The notes: generated by a model from the sequence alone, not told the origin. A stretch of 64,000 nt of DNA from Poriferisodalis sp965215815 (GCF_965215815.1 NZ_CBDCEO010000013.1:992001-1056000); one strand, 5' to 3'. Counted from the first letter of the stretch, positions 26,354 to 34,710 are shown. Made by a program: numbers and translations.

Positions 26354-26571
26354 TCGTCCTCGAGCGACCTGACGTCCTCGATGGTGATCGGTCGGTCGAG
26401 GTTTACCGTGGGCCACCCAGTTTCGTGGGATGAGTCACGGGTGGCGCTTCCGGTACCGGTGGCCTTACGGAGCATCTCCACGATGACCCCGCTGAGGGTC
26501 TTGTGCTGCTGATGGGCCAGCTCGCGGGCGAGAGCGTGCAGGTCGTCGGGCAAATCGACGGTGGTGCGCAT
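26347..26571 (-). CDS. VapB-type ribbon-helix-helix antitoxin
   Basis: 74 residues from ATG at 26571: MRTTVDLPDDLHALARELA is a typical RHH DNA-binding start, and the C-terminal half (PTVNLDRPITIEDVRSLEDEW) is the acidic toxin-binding part. Presumed to neutralise the downstream PIN protein and repress the pair. The 5' ORF extension to 26676 is not supported. Confidence 0.88.
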   Translation of the reverse strand: MRTTVDLPDDLHALARELAHQQHKTLSGVIVEMLRKATGTGSATRDSSHETGWPTVNLDRPITIEDVRSLEDEW

Positions 26572-26607
26572 CACCGCATCATAACATCGATGTGCAATGA
26601 TACGCAA
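26571..26607 (-). promoter_or_regulatory. putative leaderless promoter of vapBC
   Basis: On the minus strand TTGCGT (26607-26602), an 18-base spacer, and TATGAT (26583-26578) form a good sigma-70-like promoter. Transcription start would fall at about 26571, the A of the vapB ATG, so a leaderless mRNA is predicted. There is no Shine-Dalgarno sequence ahead of the ATG, which agrees. Confidence 0.5.
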
Positions 26608-26677
26608 GGCCGCGGCGCAACAGCGACGGACAGCCACCCTGCTCCCCGCCACGAGCGTCACAGGCTCGCCCGTCACG

Positions 26678-26734
26678 ATGGCGGGCCAGCGGCGGGACTT
26701 CCGGTTGTGACCGGCGAGATGACCGGACGCAAGG
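26678..26734 (+). repeat. 57-bp direct repeat, right copy
   Basis: Partner of 23130-23186 with one mismatch, immediately upstream of the intact hicBA pair and downstream of vapB. Its context here (repeat, ~100 bases, then complete hicB) represents the undeleted arrangement. Confidence 0.9.
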
Positions 26735-26835
26735 ACGCGCTGTCGGGGAGGTCGCGGTTACCGCCGATTCCGCGTCGGGATTAACTCTCCACGAGCGCTA
26801 TGTTCAACACAAACGGCCAGCAGGGAGACGCGGGC

Positions 26836-27027
26836 GTGCGGACCACAAAGATCGTCTACTGGCAAGGGGACGAGTGGTGGCTCGGCTACCTCGAGGAATT
26901 CCCCGACTATTGGACCCAGGGCACGACGCTGGGGGACCTCGAGGAGCACTTGCGCGACCTCCACTCAGACCTGACGAGCGGTGAACTACCTGGGGTTCGT
27001 CACGTCGCCGATCTCACGTTGGCGTGA
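26836..27027 (+). CDS. hicB: HicB-like antitoxin (copy 1)
   Basis: 63 residues from GTG at 26836, chosen because GGGAG lies 9 bases upstream; an in-frame ATG at 26800 would add 12 residues. The partial RNase-H-like fold of HicB is seen in KIVYWQGDEWWLGYLEEFPDYW and LGDLEEHLRDLHSDL. It lacks the C-terminal DNA-binding domain of long HicB proteins. Its stop overlaps the hicA start (GTGA). Antitoxin first is the less common gene order for HicA/HicB. Confidence 0.85.
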   Translation: MRTTKIVYWQGDEWWLGYLEEFPDYWTQGTTLGDLEEHLRDLHSDLTSGELPGVRHVADLTLA

Positions 27028-27209
27028 AGCGGGCCGAACTGGTCAGACGGATCCGCTCGACCGGATCGATCTTGGTTCGGCACGGCGCCAAGCACGACTG
27101 GTATCGGAACCCCGAGACCGGCGAGTATCAGGCGGTACCGCGCCACAACGAGATCAATGAACGACTCGCCCGGCGCATCATCAAGCAACTGAGCCCACCA
27201 AGCGATTGA
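27024..27209 (+). CDS. hicA: HicA-like mRNA-interferase toxin (copy 1, intact)
   Basis: 61 residues with the dsRBD-like HicA fold: KRAELVRRIRSTGSILVRHGAKHDWYRNP then PRHNEINERLARRIIKQL. The His in VRHGAKHD is in the position of the HicA catalytic His. It is the only one of three copies here without a lesion, so it and its hicB are the functional pair. Confidence 0.87.
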   Translation: MKRAELVRRIRSTGSILVRHGAKHDWYRNPETGEYQAVPRHNEINERLARRIIKQLSPPSD

Positions 27210-27281
27210 CGTCTGGGTCCCTAGACCGGGCCTGTCATGAAGTTTGTGTAACCGGCGAGACGGGCTGCCAGCGCTCGATGC

Positions 27282-27788
27282 TCAGGCTCCGGGAGCCGTC
27301 AAGGCGCCCGAAATATTCGAGTGCCGCCACGATGTCGCCGCCCAGGCCGCTGGTGACGGGCGCCGTCGTACCCGGCGTCGACGAAGCCTGAGGCCGATGG
27401 ACGAGATGAGCAGTCCGATGGACGAGATGAGCAGGTTGCCCAACACCGCCAGCCAGCACGCCGCAGTCACGGACCAGCCGAGGCCGTCTACGTCACCAGC
27501 CATTCCACCCGCGGCCATCGGCCCGAAGGCGGAAGCCACGACGGCCCAGTCATAGGCCCGCTCCCCGACCGACGACTCCCCACTTCGCTCCACCCGATGA
27601 CGGCGCAGATCCCGAAGCCGGTCGGAAAGCGAGTTCGCGATGGCGAAATTGGCAAATAGCACCGGTATCCATGTGTGCAAATACCAGCCGAATCCTTCGA
27701 CCAGGACGAGCACGGCCAGCGGCGAAAGGATGATGGTGGCATGGCGCTTGACCACGCTCGCCCGCATCTGCTCTTCTTCGACGGTCAC
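27282..27788 (-). CDS. uncharacterised membrane protein coupled to hemL copy 1
   Basis: 168 residues with hydrophobic segments around residues 18-50 and 80-130, and a basic C-terminus (LRLRRRRVRRRPS). Its GTG start overlaps the hemL stop (GTGA), so it is translated from the same message. A 21-bp tandem duplication at 27394-27435 gives the peptide repeat LLISSIG twice. No family recognised; the pairing with a heme gene may be accidental to the rearrangement. Confidence 0.6.
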   Translation of the reverse strand: MTVEEEQMRASVVKRHATIILSPLAVLVLVEGFGWYLHTWIPVLFANFAIANSLSDRLRDLRRHRVERSGESSVGERAYDWAVVASAFGPMAAGGMAGDVDGLGWSVTAACWLAVLGNLLISSIGLLISSIGLRLRRRRVRRRPSPAAWAATSWRHSNISGALTAPGA

Positions 27789-29071
27789 GGGCGCGGGTCA
27801 TGTCGATGAAGAGCGGCGAGGGCGGCGTCGATGACCTCGGGAGTGTGGGCGAGGCTGACGAAGATCGCTTCGTAGGCACCGGGGGCTAGGGCTATGCCCT
27901 GGTCGAGCATGTGGGCGTGGAGGCGGGCGTAGGCCTGCTCGTCGGTGGTGCGGGCTTCGTCGTAGTTCTTGGGTTGCCACTCCGGGTTACCGCCTGGAGA
28001 CGGACCCATGTAAAGACCCAGGAGCGTGCCTTCTTGGATGACTCTTGCTTCGAACCCAGCCTCAGCGAGCATGGTCCCGAGGTCGGTGCCCGTAGCGGTG
28101 ACCGTTGCTTCGAGGTCGCTGTAGAAGTCCGGCGTCATGTGCTCAAGGGCAGCGAGGCCGCCAGCGGTGGCAAGGGGATTTCCTGACAGAGTGCCTGCTT
28201 GGTACACGGGGCCGAGTGGTGCGAGTGTTTCCATGATCTCGGCGCGGGCACCGATGGCGCCGATGGGCAGCCCCCCGCCGATCACCTTGCCGAAGCATGA
28301 GACATCGGGTGTCACTGCGAAGCGTTCGGCCGCACCGCCTCGGCCCAAGCGAAAGCCGGTGATGACCTCATCGAAGATCAGCAGCGCGCCTATCTCGTCG
28401 CAGGCTTGGCGCAAGCCCTCCAAGAATCCGGGCACAGGAGGAATCAGACCCATGTTGGCTGCTACCGGCTCGACGATCACCGCTGCCACATGATCGTCCA
28501 ACTCGGGTACCTCGTTGTAGGGCACGACGATGGTGTCGGCCACTGCACTGGGCGGCACGCCGACCGAACCAGACAAGCCCAGCGTGGCCACACCGCTGCC
28601 CCCTGCCGCCAGCAGCGCATCTGCATGGCCGTGGTAGCAACCCGCGAATTTCACGATGCGCGGCCGCCCGGTATACCCGCGAGCCAGGCGCACCGCTGTC
28701 ATCGTGGCCTCGGTGCCGCTGTTCACCAGCCGCACCTGCTCCACACCGGGTGCAGCCTCGGCGATCAGGCTCGCCAACCGAACCTCCCGCTCGGTCGGCG
28801 CGCCGTACGACGTGCCTTGAGCAGCAGCCGCGGCAATCGCTTCGGTGACCTCCGGGTGTGCGTGACCCAGAATGATCGCCCCGTAGGACTGCACGAAGTC
28901 CAGATACCGGCGACCTTCGACATCGAAGACATACGGCCCCTCGGCCCGTGCCACGAAGTACGGGGTGCCGCCGACAGCCCCGAAGGCCCGCACTGGCGAG
29001 TTCACCCCGCCAGGAATCACACGCTGGGCAGCCTCGAACAGTGCTGCATTCGTCGGGTGCGGCTGCGTCAC
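27785..29071 (-). CDS. hemL: glutamate-1-semialdehyde 2,1-aminomutase (copy 1, accessory)
   Basis: PLP enzyme converting glutamate-1-semialdehyde to 5-aminolevulinate in the C5 pathway, 428 residues from GTG 29071. The PLP lysine is in CFGKVIGGGLPIGA; NSGTEATMTAVRLARG, CYHGHADALLAAGGSG and IFDEVITGFRLG are intact. Same length as the copy at 37181 but clearly diverged (for example GPSPGGNPEWQPKNYDEA against GAGPEPGWLPVDYDDA). All key residues are kept, so it is probably active. Why a second copy is retained is unclear. Confidence 0.92.
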   Translation of the reverse strand: MTQPHPTNAALFEAAQRVIPGGVNSPVRAFGAVGGTPYFVARAEGPYVFDVEGRRYLDFVQSYGAIILGHAHPEVTEAIAAAAAQGTSYGAPTEREVRLASLIAEAAPGVEQVRLVNSGTEATMTAVRLARGYTGRPRIVKFAGCYHGHADALLAAGGSGVATLGLSGSVGVPPSAVADTIVVPYNEVPELDDHVAAVIVEPVAANMGLIPPVPGFLEGLRQACDEIGALLIFDEVITGFRLGRGGAAERFAVTPDVSCFGKVIGGGLPIGAIGARAEIMETLAPLGPVYQAGTLSGNPLATAGGLAALEHMTPDFYSDLEATVTATGTDLGTMLAEAGFEARVIQEGTLLGLYMGPSPGGNPEWQPKNYDEARTTDEQAYARLHAHMLDQGIALAPGAYEAIFVSLAHTPEVIDAALAALHRHDPRP

Positions 29072-29233
29072 GGCCCCGCAGCGTAGGCCATGTCTCAGCA
29101 CGCAATCACCGGCTGATCATGGGGCGAGCAACGAGCAATCACGGAGTCAGAAGCGCACCAAACGTACTGTGACTCGCCGCGTCTACCGCAGTCTGCTGAC
29201 CGGTTTGGCACCCGCCCGCCGGGCGCGCCGGTC

Positions 29234-29542
29234 TCAGACAGGCGCGAGCGACTTGAGCCGTACCGCGGACAATCGCTTCAGTTGCTGGTTCCGCGGGTCC
29301 ACCTCGATGCCGACGGATTCGAGCGCTGTCAGGCCGAGCAGCGGCTCGGTGTCGTCGTCGACGAAGATCACCCTGCCAGCGACGACTTCGTCCATGAATT
29401 CGAACTCAGCCAAGGCGATGTCGAACTCCTTCGAGGTGCCATCGGCGAGCTCGAAGGTGCGCTTGGTTCTCGGCGTGATGCCGATGGCCTCCAAGTGTTG
29501 GCGCGGAACGACGGCATCCGTCGTCCGCGGCGGGGAGTCTCA
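29234..29542 (-). pseudogene. clan AA (retropepsin-like) aspartic protease remnant
   Basis: The readable part, EAIGITPRTKRTFELADGTSKEF with later VDDDTEPLLGLTALESVGIEVDP, is the C-terminal half of small bacterial retropepsin-like proteins. Upstream in the same frame is TGA followed by DSPPRTTDAVVPRQHL, where the active-site DSG/DTG would be expected; the Gly is lost and a stop stands directly before it. The first half of the gene is absent. It lies between hemD and hemL copies 1, where the 37-39 kb cluster has nothing. Confidence 0.6.
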
Positions 29543-29615
29543 CGCGCGGCGTCTATGGGGTTCGAATGATTTTCTGGCGTGCGAGTCACGGCACCAGTGT
29601 TGCAGAGCGCTCTTA

Positions 29616-30362
29616 TCAGCCATTCCCAGCAGCAATCACTGCTTCGATGAGACCGTCGTCGGAGGGGCGGCTGGCAACGGCTGCCACTGGCAGGTCCGCC
29701 TCGGCGCACGCAGCCGCAGTGGTGCGGCCGATGCAGATCACCTTGCCGCTGACCGGTCGGTCGCCGATCTGGGTCAGGTGCCCGTGCACCGCCGAGGGCG
29801 AAGCGAAGATCACCGCATCCGCGGCAGCCATATCGGCAATGAGATGGTCCGACAGTGTGGGCGTGACCGTGCGGTACGCACTGACCGCGTCCACCGTCCA
29901 GCCGCGTGCTCGCAGTCCGTCGACGAGTTCGGGGCGGGCTTGGGCCGAGTGCGGCACAAAGCACGCGTCGTCCGGTCGTGGATCGGGGAAGGCCGCAGCG
30001 AGGCCAGCACCGTCATTGCGGTCGGGCACGAGGTTGGCAGGGCGGTCCAATTCGGCCTCGACGCGGGCGGCGGTGGCAGGACCGACGGCTGCGACACGAA
30101 TACGCGCGAAGCGACGGCGCACTCCGCGACGGTCGGCGCGAGCGAGCGTCGCCGCGACCGCGTTGGGTGACGTGAATGCAACCCAGCTGAACTGTTCGAG
30201 CCGCAGCAGTGCATCATCGAGCGGCTGGCCGCCGTCCAGCGGGGGTACCACCGCGATGGCCGGCGCGATCACCGGGTGCGCGCCGTGCTCGCGAAGCAGC
30301 TCCGCCAAGAGACTCGCTTGGTGCGAAGCCCGCGTGACGACAACCGTGTGACCACCGAGCAC
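29616..30362 (-). CDS. hemD: uroporphyrinogen-III synthase (copy 1, accessory)
   Basis: Closes hydroxymethylbilane to uroporphyrinogen III. 248 residues from GTG 30362 (VLGGHTVVVTRASHQ). The core, from PAIAVVPPLDGGQPLDD to LVPDRND, is almost identical to the copy at 38496, while DNA differences are mostly synonymous, indicating selection on both. It lacks the neighbouring hemC. A longer open frame up to 30818 runs antisense through the flavoprotein fragment and hicB and is not coding. Confidence 0.88.
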   Translation of the reverse strand: MLGGHTVVVTRASHQASLLAELLREHGAHPVIAPAIAVVPPLDGGQPLDDALLRLEQFSWVAFTSPNAVAATLARADRRGVRRRFARIRVAAVGPATAARVEAELDRPANLVPDRNDGAGLAAAFPDPRPDDACFVPHSAQARPELVDGLRARGWTVDAVSAYRTVTPTLSDHLIADMAAADAVIFASPSAVHGHLTQIGDRPVSGKVICIGRTTAAACAEADLPVAAVASRPSDDGLIEAVIAAGNG

Positions 30363-30377
30363 GCCGATCTGGCCTTG

Positions 30378-30562
30378 CGTGCGCTCGGCCAGCCCGGGTT
30401 GATGCGAAAGCTGACGCAGCTGGCGATCCGCTCCCCCCGGATGGGGAACCTGGCCATGCGCGTCTCGAACGATCTGCTGGCGAGTCCCGATGGTCCTCGC
30501 GCGGACAGGCAGATCTACCGAGCGGCCTCCTCGCTGGCGCGGCTCTGGCGAGACCGCACCTG
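30378..30562 (+). pseudogene. flavoprotein (geranylgeranyl reductase) 3' fragment B
   Basis: Encodes the last ~60 residues of the flavoprotein (RALGQPGLMRKLTQLAIRSPRMGNLAMRV, given in two parts: RALGQPGLMRKLTQ and AIRSPRMGNLAMRV). The frame is intact, unlike fragment A. The middle has diverged (SNDLLASPDGPRADRQ). Similarity stops at the stop codon. It directly abuts the start of hemD copy 1, so the piece marks a junction. Confidence 0.88.
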
Positions 30563-30650
30563 AGCCCCGCGGCCGGCGCCGATTCCGCGCCGGGTTTAGC
30601 GCTCCACGGGCGCTATGTTCAACGCAAACGGCCAGCTGGGAGATGCGGGC

Positions 30651-30842
30651 GTGCGGACCACGAAGATCGTCTACTGGCAAGAGGACGGGTGGTGGCTCGG
30701 CTACCTCGAGGAATTCCCTGACTATTGGGTTCAGGGCACGACGCTGGAAGACCTCGAGGAGCACTTGCGCGATCTCCACGCTGACCTGACGAGCGGTGAA
30801 CTGCCTGGGGTTCATCACGTCGCTGACCTCACGTTGGCGTGA
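30651..30842 (+). CDS. hicB: HicB-like antitoxin (copy 2)
   Basis: 63 residues, nearly identical to the copy at 26836 (VRTTKIVYWQEDGWWLGYL). The ribosome-binding site GGGAG is also conserved. Since its hicA partner is broken by a stop codon, it may be a solitary antitoxin able to neutralise the HicA of copy 1. Homology with the copy 1 upstream region begins at gccgattccgcg, right after flavoprotein fragment B. Confidence 0.8.
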   Translation: MRTTKIVYWQEDGWWLGYLEEFPDYWVQGTTLEDLEEHLRDLHADLTSGELPGVHHVADLTLA

Positions 30843-31024
30843 AGCGGGCCGAACTGGTCCGGCGGATCCGTGCGACAGGATCGGTCTTGGTTCGGCACGG
30901 TTCCAAGCACGACTGGTATCGGAACCCCGAGACCAGCACGTAACAGGCGGTGCCGCGCCACAACGAGATCAATGAACGACTCGCCCGGCGGATCATCAAG
31001 CAATTGAGCCCACCGAACGACTGA
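30839..31024 (+). pseudogene. hicA with premature stop (copy 2)
   Basis: Reads VKRAELVRRIRATGSVLVRHGSKHDWYRNPETST and then TAA at 30941-30943, where copy 1 has NPETGEYQAVPRHNE. The rest of the HicA sequence continues after the stop to 31024. The protein would lose about 27 residues including the conserved PRHNEIN segment. A 34-residue product is unlikely to be a working toxin. Confidence 0.88.
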
Positions 31025-31035
31025 CGTGTGAACCG

Positions 31036-33484
31036 TCAGGCAGCCGGGACGCGGATCGTCTCGAAATGGTCACGGCCATGGTCAATGAGCGAGTGCGGCT
31101 TCTCGCTGCACACGACGTAGAGAAAGTCGCGGGCGCGGGTCATGCCGACGAAGAGTTTGGATGCTGCCAGTGCCTCGGCATCGGTCCGTTCGCCTGGGTG
31201 GAGGCCCTTGTTCGCGGTGAACGGCCACGCTCCGTGCGAGATGCCGAGAAGAAACACCACCTTGAACTCGAGACCCTTCGCCCGGTCAAGCGTGCCGACT
31301 TTGACTCCACCGCCGCCAAGCGTTGAGTTCTTCAGATTCTGAGCCTCCAAGCCCGAACTCTTCAGCATGTTGAGGGCAGCGTCGACATCGTCGTTTCGGG
31401 CAGCGAACACGCCGAAGTCGTTCAGGGCGAGTTCCTCGTTGGCGTCCCGTAGCTGTGCGATCTCAGCAGCGACCCAGCGACGCTCACCTGGTTTGTTGGC
31501 GGCTATGACCAGCCTGGGCCGCACGCCATCGGTCGCCGCGTCGCTTTCGGCGTCACTACGGCGTACGACCGACCCGCTTCCTTGTTCGGCCTCAAGGTCG
31601 GCGACAGCGAAGCTGCCGACGCACGCGATGGCTGTCTCGATGATCTGGCGTGTGTTGCGATAGTTGCGCCCGAGATTGTGGCTGCGACCGCGCACGTCTA
31701 CCCCGGCAGCTCGCAGGGTGTACCCGCCTGCGTAGACCCGCTGCGCCGCGTCGCCAGCAATCAGCACGGAATCCCGTCCCAACTCGTGGTGGGGCGGTCC
31801 CTGAGTCGTCGGAACCCGACGAGCTACGAGCGCGCACAGCAGTTCGAGGCCGGTCTGAGTCAGGTCCTGCGCCTCGTCCACAATGACCGTGCGATAGCGC
31901 GGCTCTGTCAGCGAGCGGACGTAGTCGCGGGCGCGTCGCATCCGGTCTTCGAAGTGCTCCAGTCCTTTCGCGTCCATAAGGTCGCGCCACGCCAAGCAGA
32001 GCTCCCAGACTTGTTCCCGCACGGAACGCCGGAACGGCATCTCGCGACCAATCCGGTCGATGCTCAGGTAGCCGTCGAGGTCGTCGATACCGCGGCCAAT
32101 GATGACTCGCTGGATTTCCTCGCGCAGGTAGCCGTCAGAGCAGCCCAGTTCGTGCAGCGGCGTGCCCGGCTTGACAATCTCCTTCTTGGCGAGCGCAAAG
32201 GTGTTCTCGTTCTGCGCCCCGTTCCAATTGCCCAGGTCACCAGCTTCTTCGCACAACTCGGCTGCAAGCAGGTCAATATTGGTGAACGTGACAGCGTCGG
32301 GCACCGAGCCGGGCAGCCGCCCATAGAGCGCCTCGAGAACGGGCACCAAGGTCTTCACGTAGGTGGTGAACAGGATCGACAGCGGCTCGGTGCCGAACAT
32401 GTCGGCCTCAGGCGGGTGCTTGGCGAGCCAAGCTGCACGATGCAGCGCCACCGTGGTTTTCCCTGTGCCGGCCGAGCCGCTGACGCGAGCTGGGCCAGCG
32501 AAGCTGTGTTCGACGATCTCGCGTTGATCGGGGTGCAGAAAAAGCATCCAATCTTCAATGGGTGCGGCCGCAAGATGCCGCAGTTCCTCGGTGCCAAGCT
32601 CGGCCGACAGCGCCGCCGCCGCCCCTTGCTCAGTGATGTCCCTGGCAAACCGCTCAACCGCGGCCGTCTCGTCGTCGGTCAGCCTTGCCTCGCGCCAGTC
32701 TTGCGGGGACATCTCGGACAGATCGACAAGCAAGTCGAGCAGATTTGCGCGCACCGACGCCTTGGCATCGCCTGGCCAACCGGTCAGCAGCACGTCCTCG
32801 ACGTCATCTTCCGTCGCGCCGACCAGCGCCGCTGCCTGCGCTTCCGAGATTGCGACGAACTGATCACTCTGAGCCCCTCCAGCCGATTCGCTGCTACGAA
32901 CCGAGATACTCATGCAGGTCTTCGACGGGCCACATCCACAGCAGAGGCCGCTGAGTTGCCTCAAACGGGGTCTCCGACTTCTCCGACACATCCGCCGCCC
33001 TTGGCTTGTCATGGCGGCTCGTCGGCACCGGCTTTCCGTCGCCGTCGGCGGAGACCACGCAGCCTGCCGATTCCGGCGTTACCGGTGCGGGCGGCGGCGC
33101 TCCGATGGTCTCGGCGCGGCTGTACGCCGCGTCATGGTGGTCCACATACACGAGGTGAGCGACCGATCCGTGACGCGTCAGCAGGATGCGAAGCTCCTTG
33201 GATGCACGCATCGACCACAACTGATCGGCCGGGCTCTTGCCGCGCAGCTTCTTGAGCTTCAGCCCAGGCAGTGCCGGGTTCTCCAAGTAGAGCATCACCG
33301 CAGCGTTGACCTGATGCTGCTCGTCGCGAGTAAGGCGGCGCAATGAGTCGCTGTAATCCGGCGACAGGCGCACACTCGGCAAACCGGCAACGGCAGGCGG
33401 GGTCACGACCGGCGACGCTATGCGAGTCGGTCGCGCAGATTCAAGGCTCGGGCGATGCCTCGTCGTATGCACTGCCGCACGCAT
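31036..33484 (-). pseudogene. RelE/ParE-like domain + SF1 helicase (copy 2, frameshifted)
   Basis: The 5' part (from ATG 33484) encodes the toxin-like domain (GLKLKKLRGK, LWSMRASKELRILL, VDHHDAAYSRAE) and the linker up to RPLLWMWPVEDLHEYLGS, then a stop at 32894. The helicase part continues in another frame, with an ATG at 32913 (MSISVRSSESAGG) overlapping that stop. Motifs I (GSAGTGKTTVAL), II (VDEAQD), III (GDAAQRVY), V (DRAKGLEFKVVFLLG) and VI (VGMTRARD) are intact. So either a frameshift mutation of a gene like 23485-25902, or two separate coupled proteins. It is tail to tail with the hicA remnant as in copy 1. Confidence 0.8.
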
Positions 33485-33514
33485 ACGTACGGTCAGACAT
33501 CGGTGAAATTGATG

Positions 33515-33540
33515 CTTTAGATTGTCATGATAATCTAAAG
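33515..33540 (+). promoter_or_regulatory. 26-bp near-perfect palindrome between helicase 2 and ATPase 2
   Basis: CTTTAGATT at 33515-33523 and its complement AATCTAAAG at 33532-33540 enclose gTCATGAt, giving 12 of 13 matched pairs. It ends four bases before the ATG of the ATPase gene and lies between divergent genes, a typical operator position. It is AT-rich against GC-rich surroundings. Confidence 0.7.
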
Positions 33541-33543
33541 GCA

Positions 33544-34710
33544 ATGTATGGGCGCAAGTTGACATTGCCGCCGTCGGGCACCGAAACGTTCTTTCTGTGG
33601 GGACCTCGGCAGGCGGGAAAGAGCACCCTGCTGCGCCAGCAGTACCCCGATGGCGTGTGGGTGGATCTGCTCAAGGCCGACGACTTCCGCCGCTACGCAA
33701 CCCGACCTGAGCGGCTGCGACAGGAACTGGAAGCGGCCGGCCCTCACGGCCCGGACCCGACCCGCCAGGTTGTGATCGACGAAGTCCAGAAGGTGCCCGC
33801 GCTGCTCGACGAAGTGCATTGGCTCATCGAACGTCACGGGCTGCACTTCGCGCTATGCGGGTCAAGTGCACGAAGAGTCCGTCACGGTGCGGCGAACCTG
33901 CTCGGCGGGCGAGCGCTGCGCTATGAGCTCCGCGGCCTCACCTCCGGCGAGCTCGGCGATGCGTTCAGCCTCGACCGGATGCTCAACCACGGGTATCTGC
34001 CGCGCATGTACGAATCGGAACGGCCCCACCGCCTGCTGGATGCCTACATCGCCGACTACCTGCGGCAGGAGATCGCCGCGGAGGGCCTCGTGCGCAATCT
34101 GCCGGCGTTCTCCGATTTCCTCGACGCCGCCGCCCTCAGCGACGGCGACCCCGTCAATTTCGCCAACATCGCCCGCGAATGCGGCGTCTCGGGGCCGACG
34201 GCGAAGGCGCACTTCGGCATCCTCACCGACACGTTGCTGGCCCGCTGGCTGCCGCGCTGGCGGCGACGGGCAAAGCGCCGTCTGGCCGGGGCGCCCAAGC
34301 TGTATTTCGAGGATGTGGGCGTGGTGAACCGCCTCGCCCGTCGCGGCACCGTCGAGCGGGGCTCAGACGCGTACGGCAAGGCGTTCGAGAACTGGGTGTT
34401 CCACGAGCTGTGCGCGATGACGGCGTATCACGAGACCGGCGAGGAGCTCAGCTACTGGCGGCTGCCCAGCGGCATCGAGGTGGACTTCATCGTCGGCGAC
34501 ATGCGCATCGCAGTCGAAGCCAAGGCCGCCGCCACCGTCACGACACGCCATCTACGAGGGCTGCGCAAGCTGGCCGAGGAGCACCCTGAGCTAGCGGCCC
34601 GAGTGGTGGTTTGTCTCGAAGACCGGCCACGCCGCACTCACGATGGGATCGACATCATCCCCGCAGACCACTTCGCCCGCCGCCTCTGGCAAGAGGGCCT
34701 CGCGCCATAG
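33544..34710 (+). CDS. AAA-type ATPase with DUF4143 domain (copy 2)
   Basis: 388 residues from ATG 33544. Walker A LWGPRQAGKSTLLRQ, Walker B QVVIDEVQKVPALLDEVH and sensor ALCGSSARRVRHG are typical of the DUF4143 ATPases. The C-terminal part has SGIEVDFIVGD and AVEAKAA, the nuclease-like acidic/Lys residues. It is only distantly similar to the copy at 21805. Divergent from helicase copy 2, so the ATPase and helicase probably form one module. Confidence 0.87.
   Translation: MYGRKLTLPPSGTETFFLWGPRQAGKSTLLRQQYPDGVWVDLLKADDFRRYATRPERLRQELEAAGPHGPDPTRQVVIDEVQKVPALLDEVHWLIERHGLHFALCGSSARRVRHGAANLLGGRALRYELRGLTSGELGDAFSLDRMLNHGYLPRMYESERPHRLLDAYIADYLRQEIAAEGLVRNLPAFSDFLDAAALSDGDPVNFANIARECGVSGPTAKAHFGILTDTLLARWLPRWRRRAKRRLAGAPKLYFEDVGVVNRLARRGTVERGSDAYGKAFENWVFHELCAMTAYHETGEELSYWRLPSGIEVDFIVGDMRIAVEAKAAATVTTRHLRGLRKLAEEHPELAARVVVCLEDRPRRTHDGIDIIPADHFARRLWQEGLAP

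Noticed and set aside
30363..30818. 150-residue N-terminal extension of HemD copy 1
   Set aside because: Antisense reading of flavoprotein fragment B and hicB; HemD homology starts at the GTG at 30362.
31582..33255. 557-residue plus-strand ORF opposite helicase copy 2
   Set aside because: Shadow frame; it shows no domain and the opposite strand has all SF1 helicase motifs.
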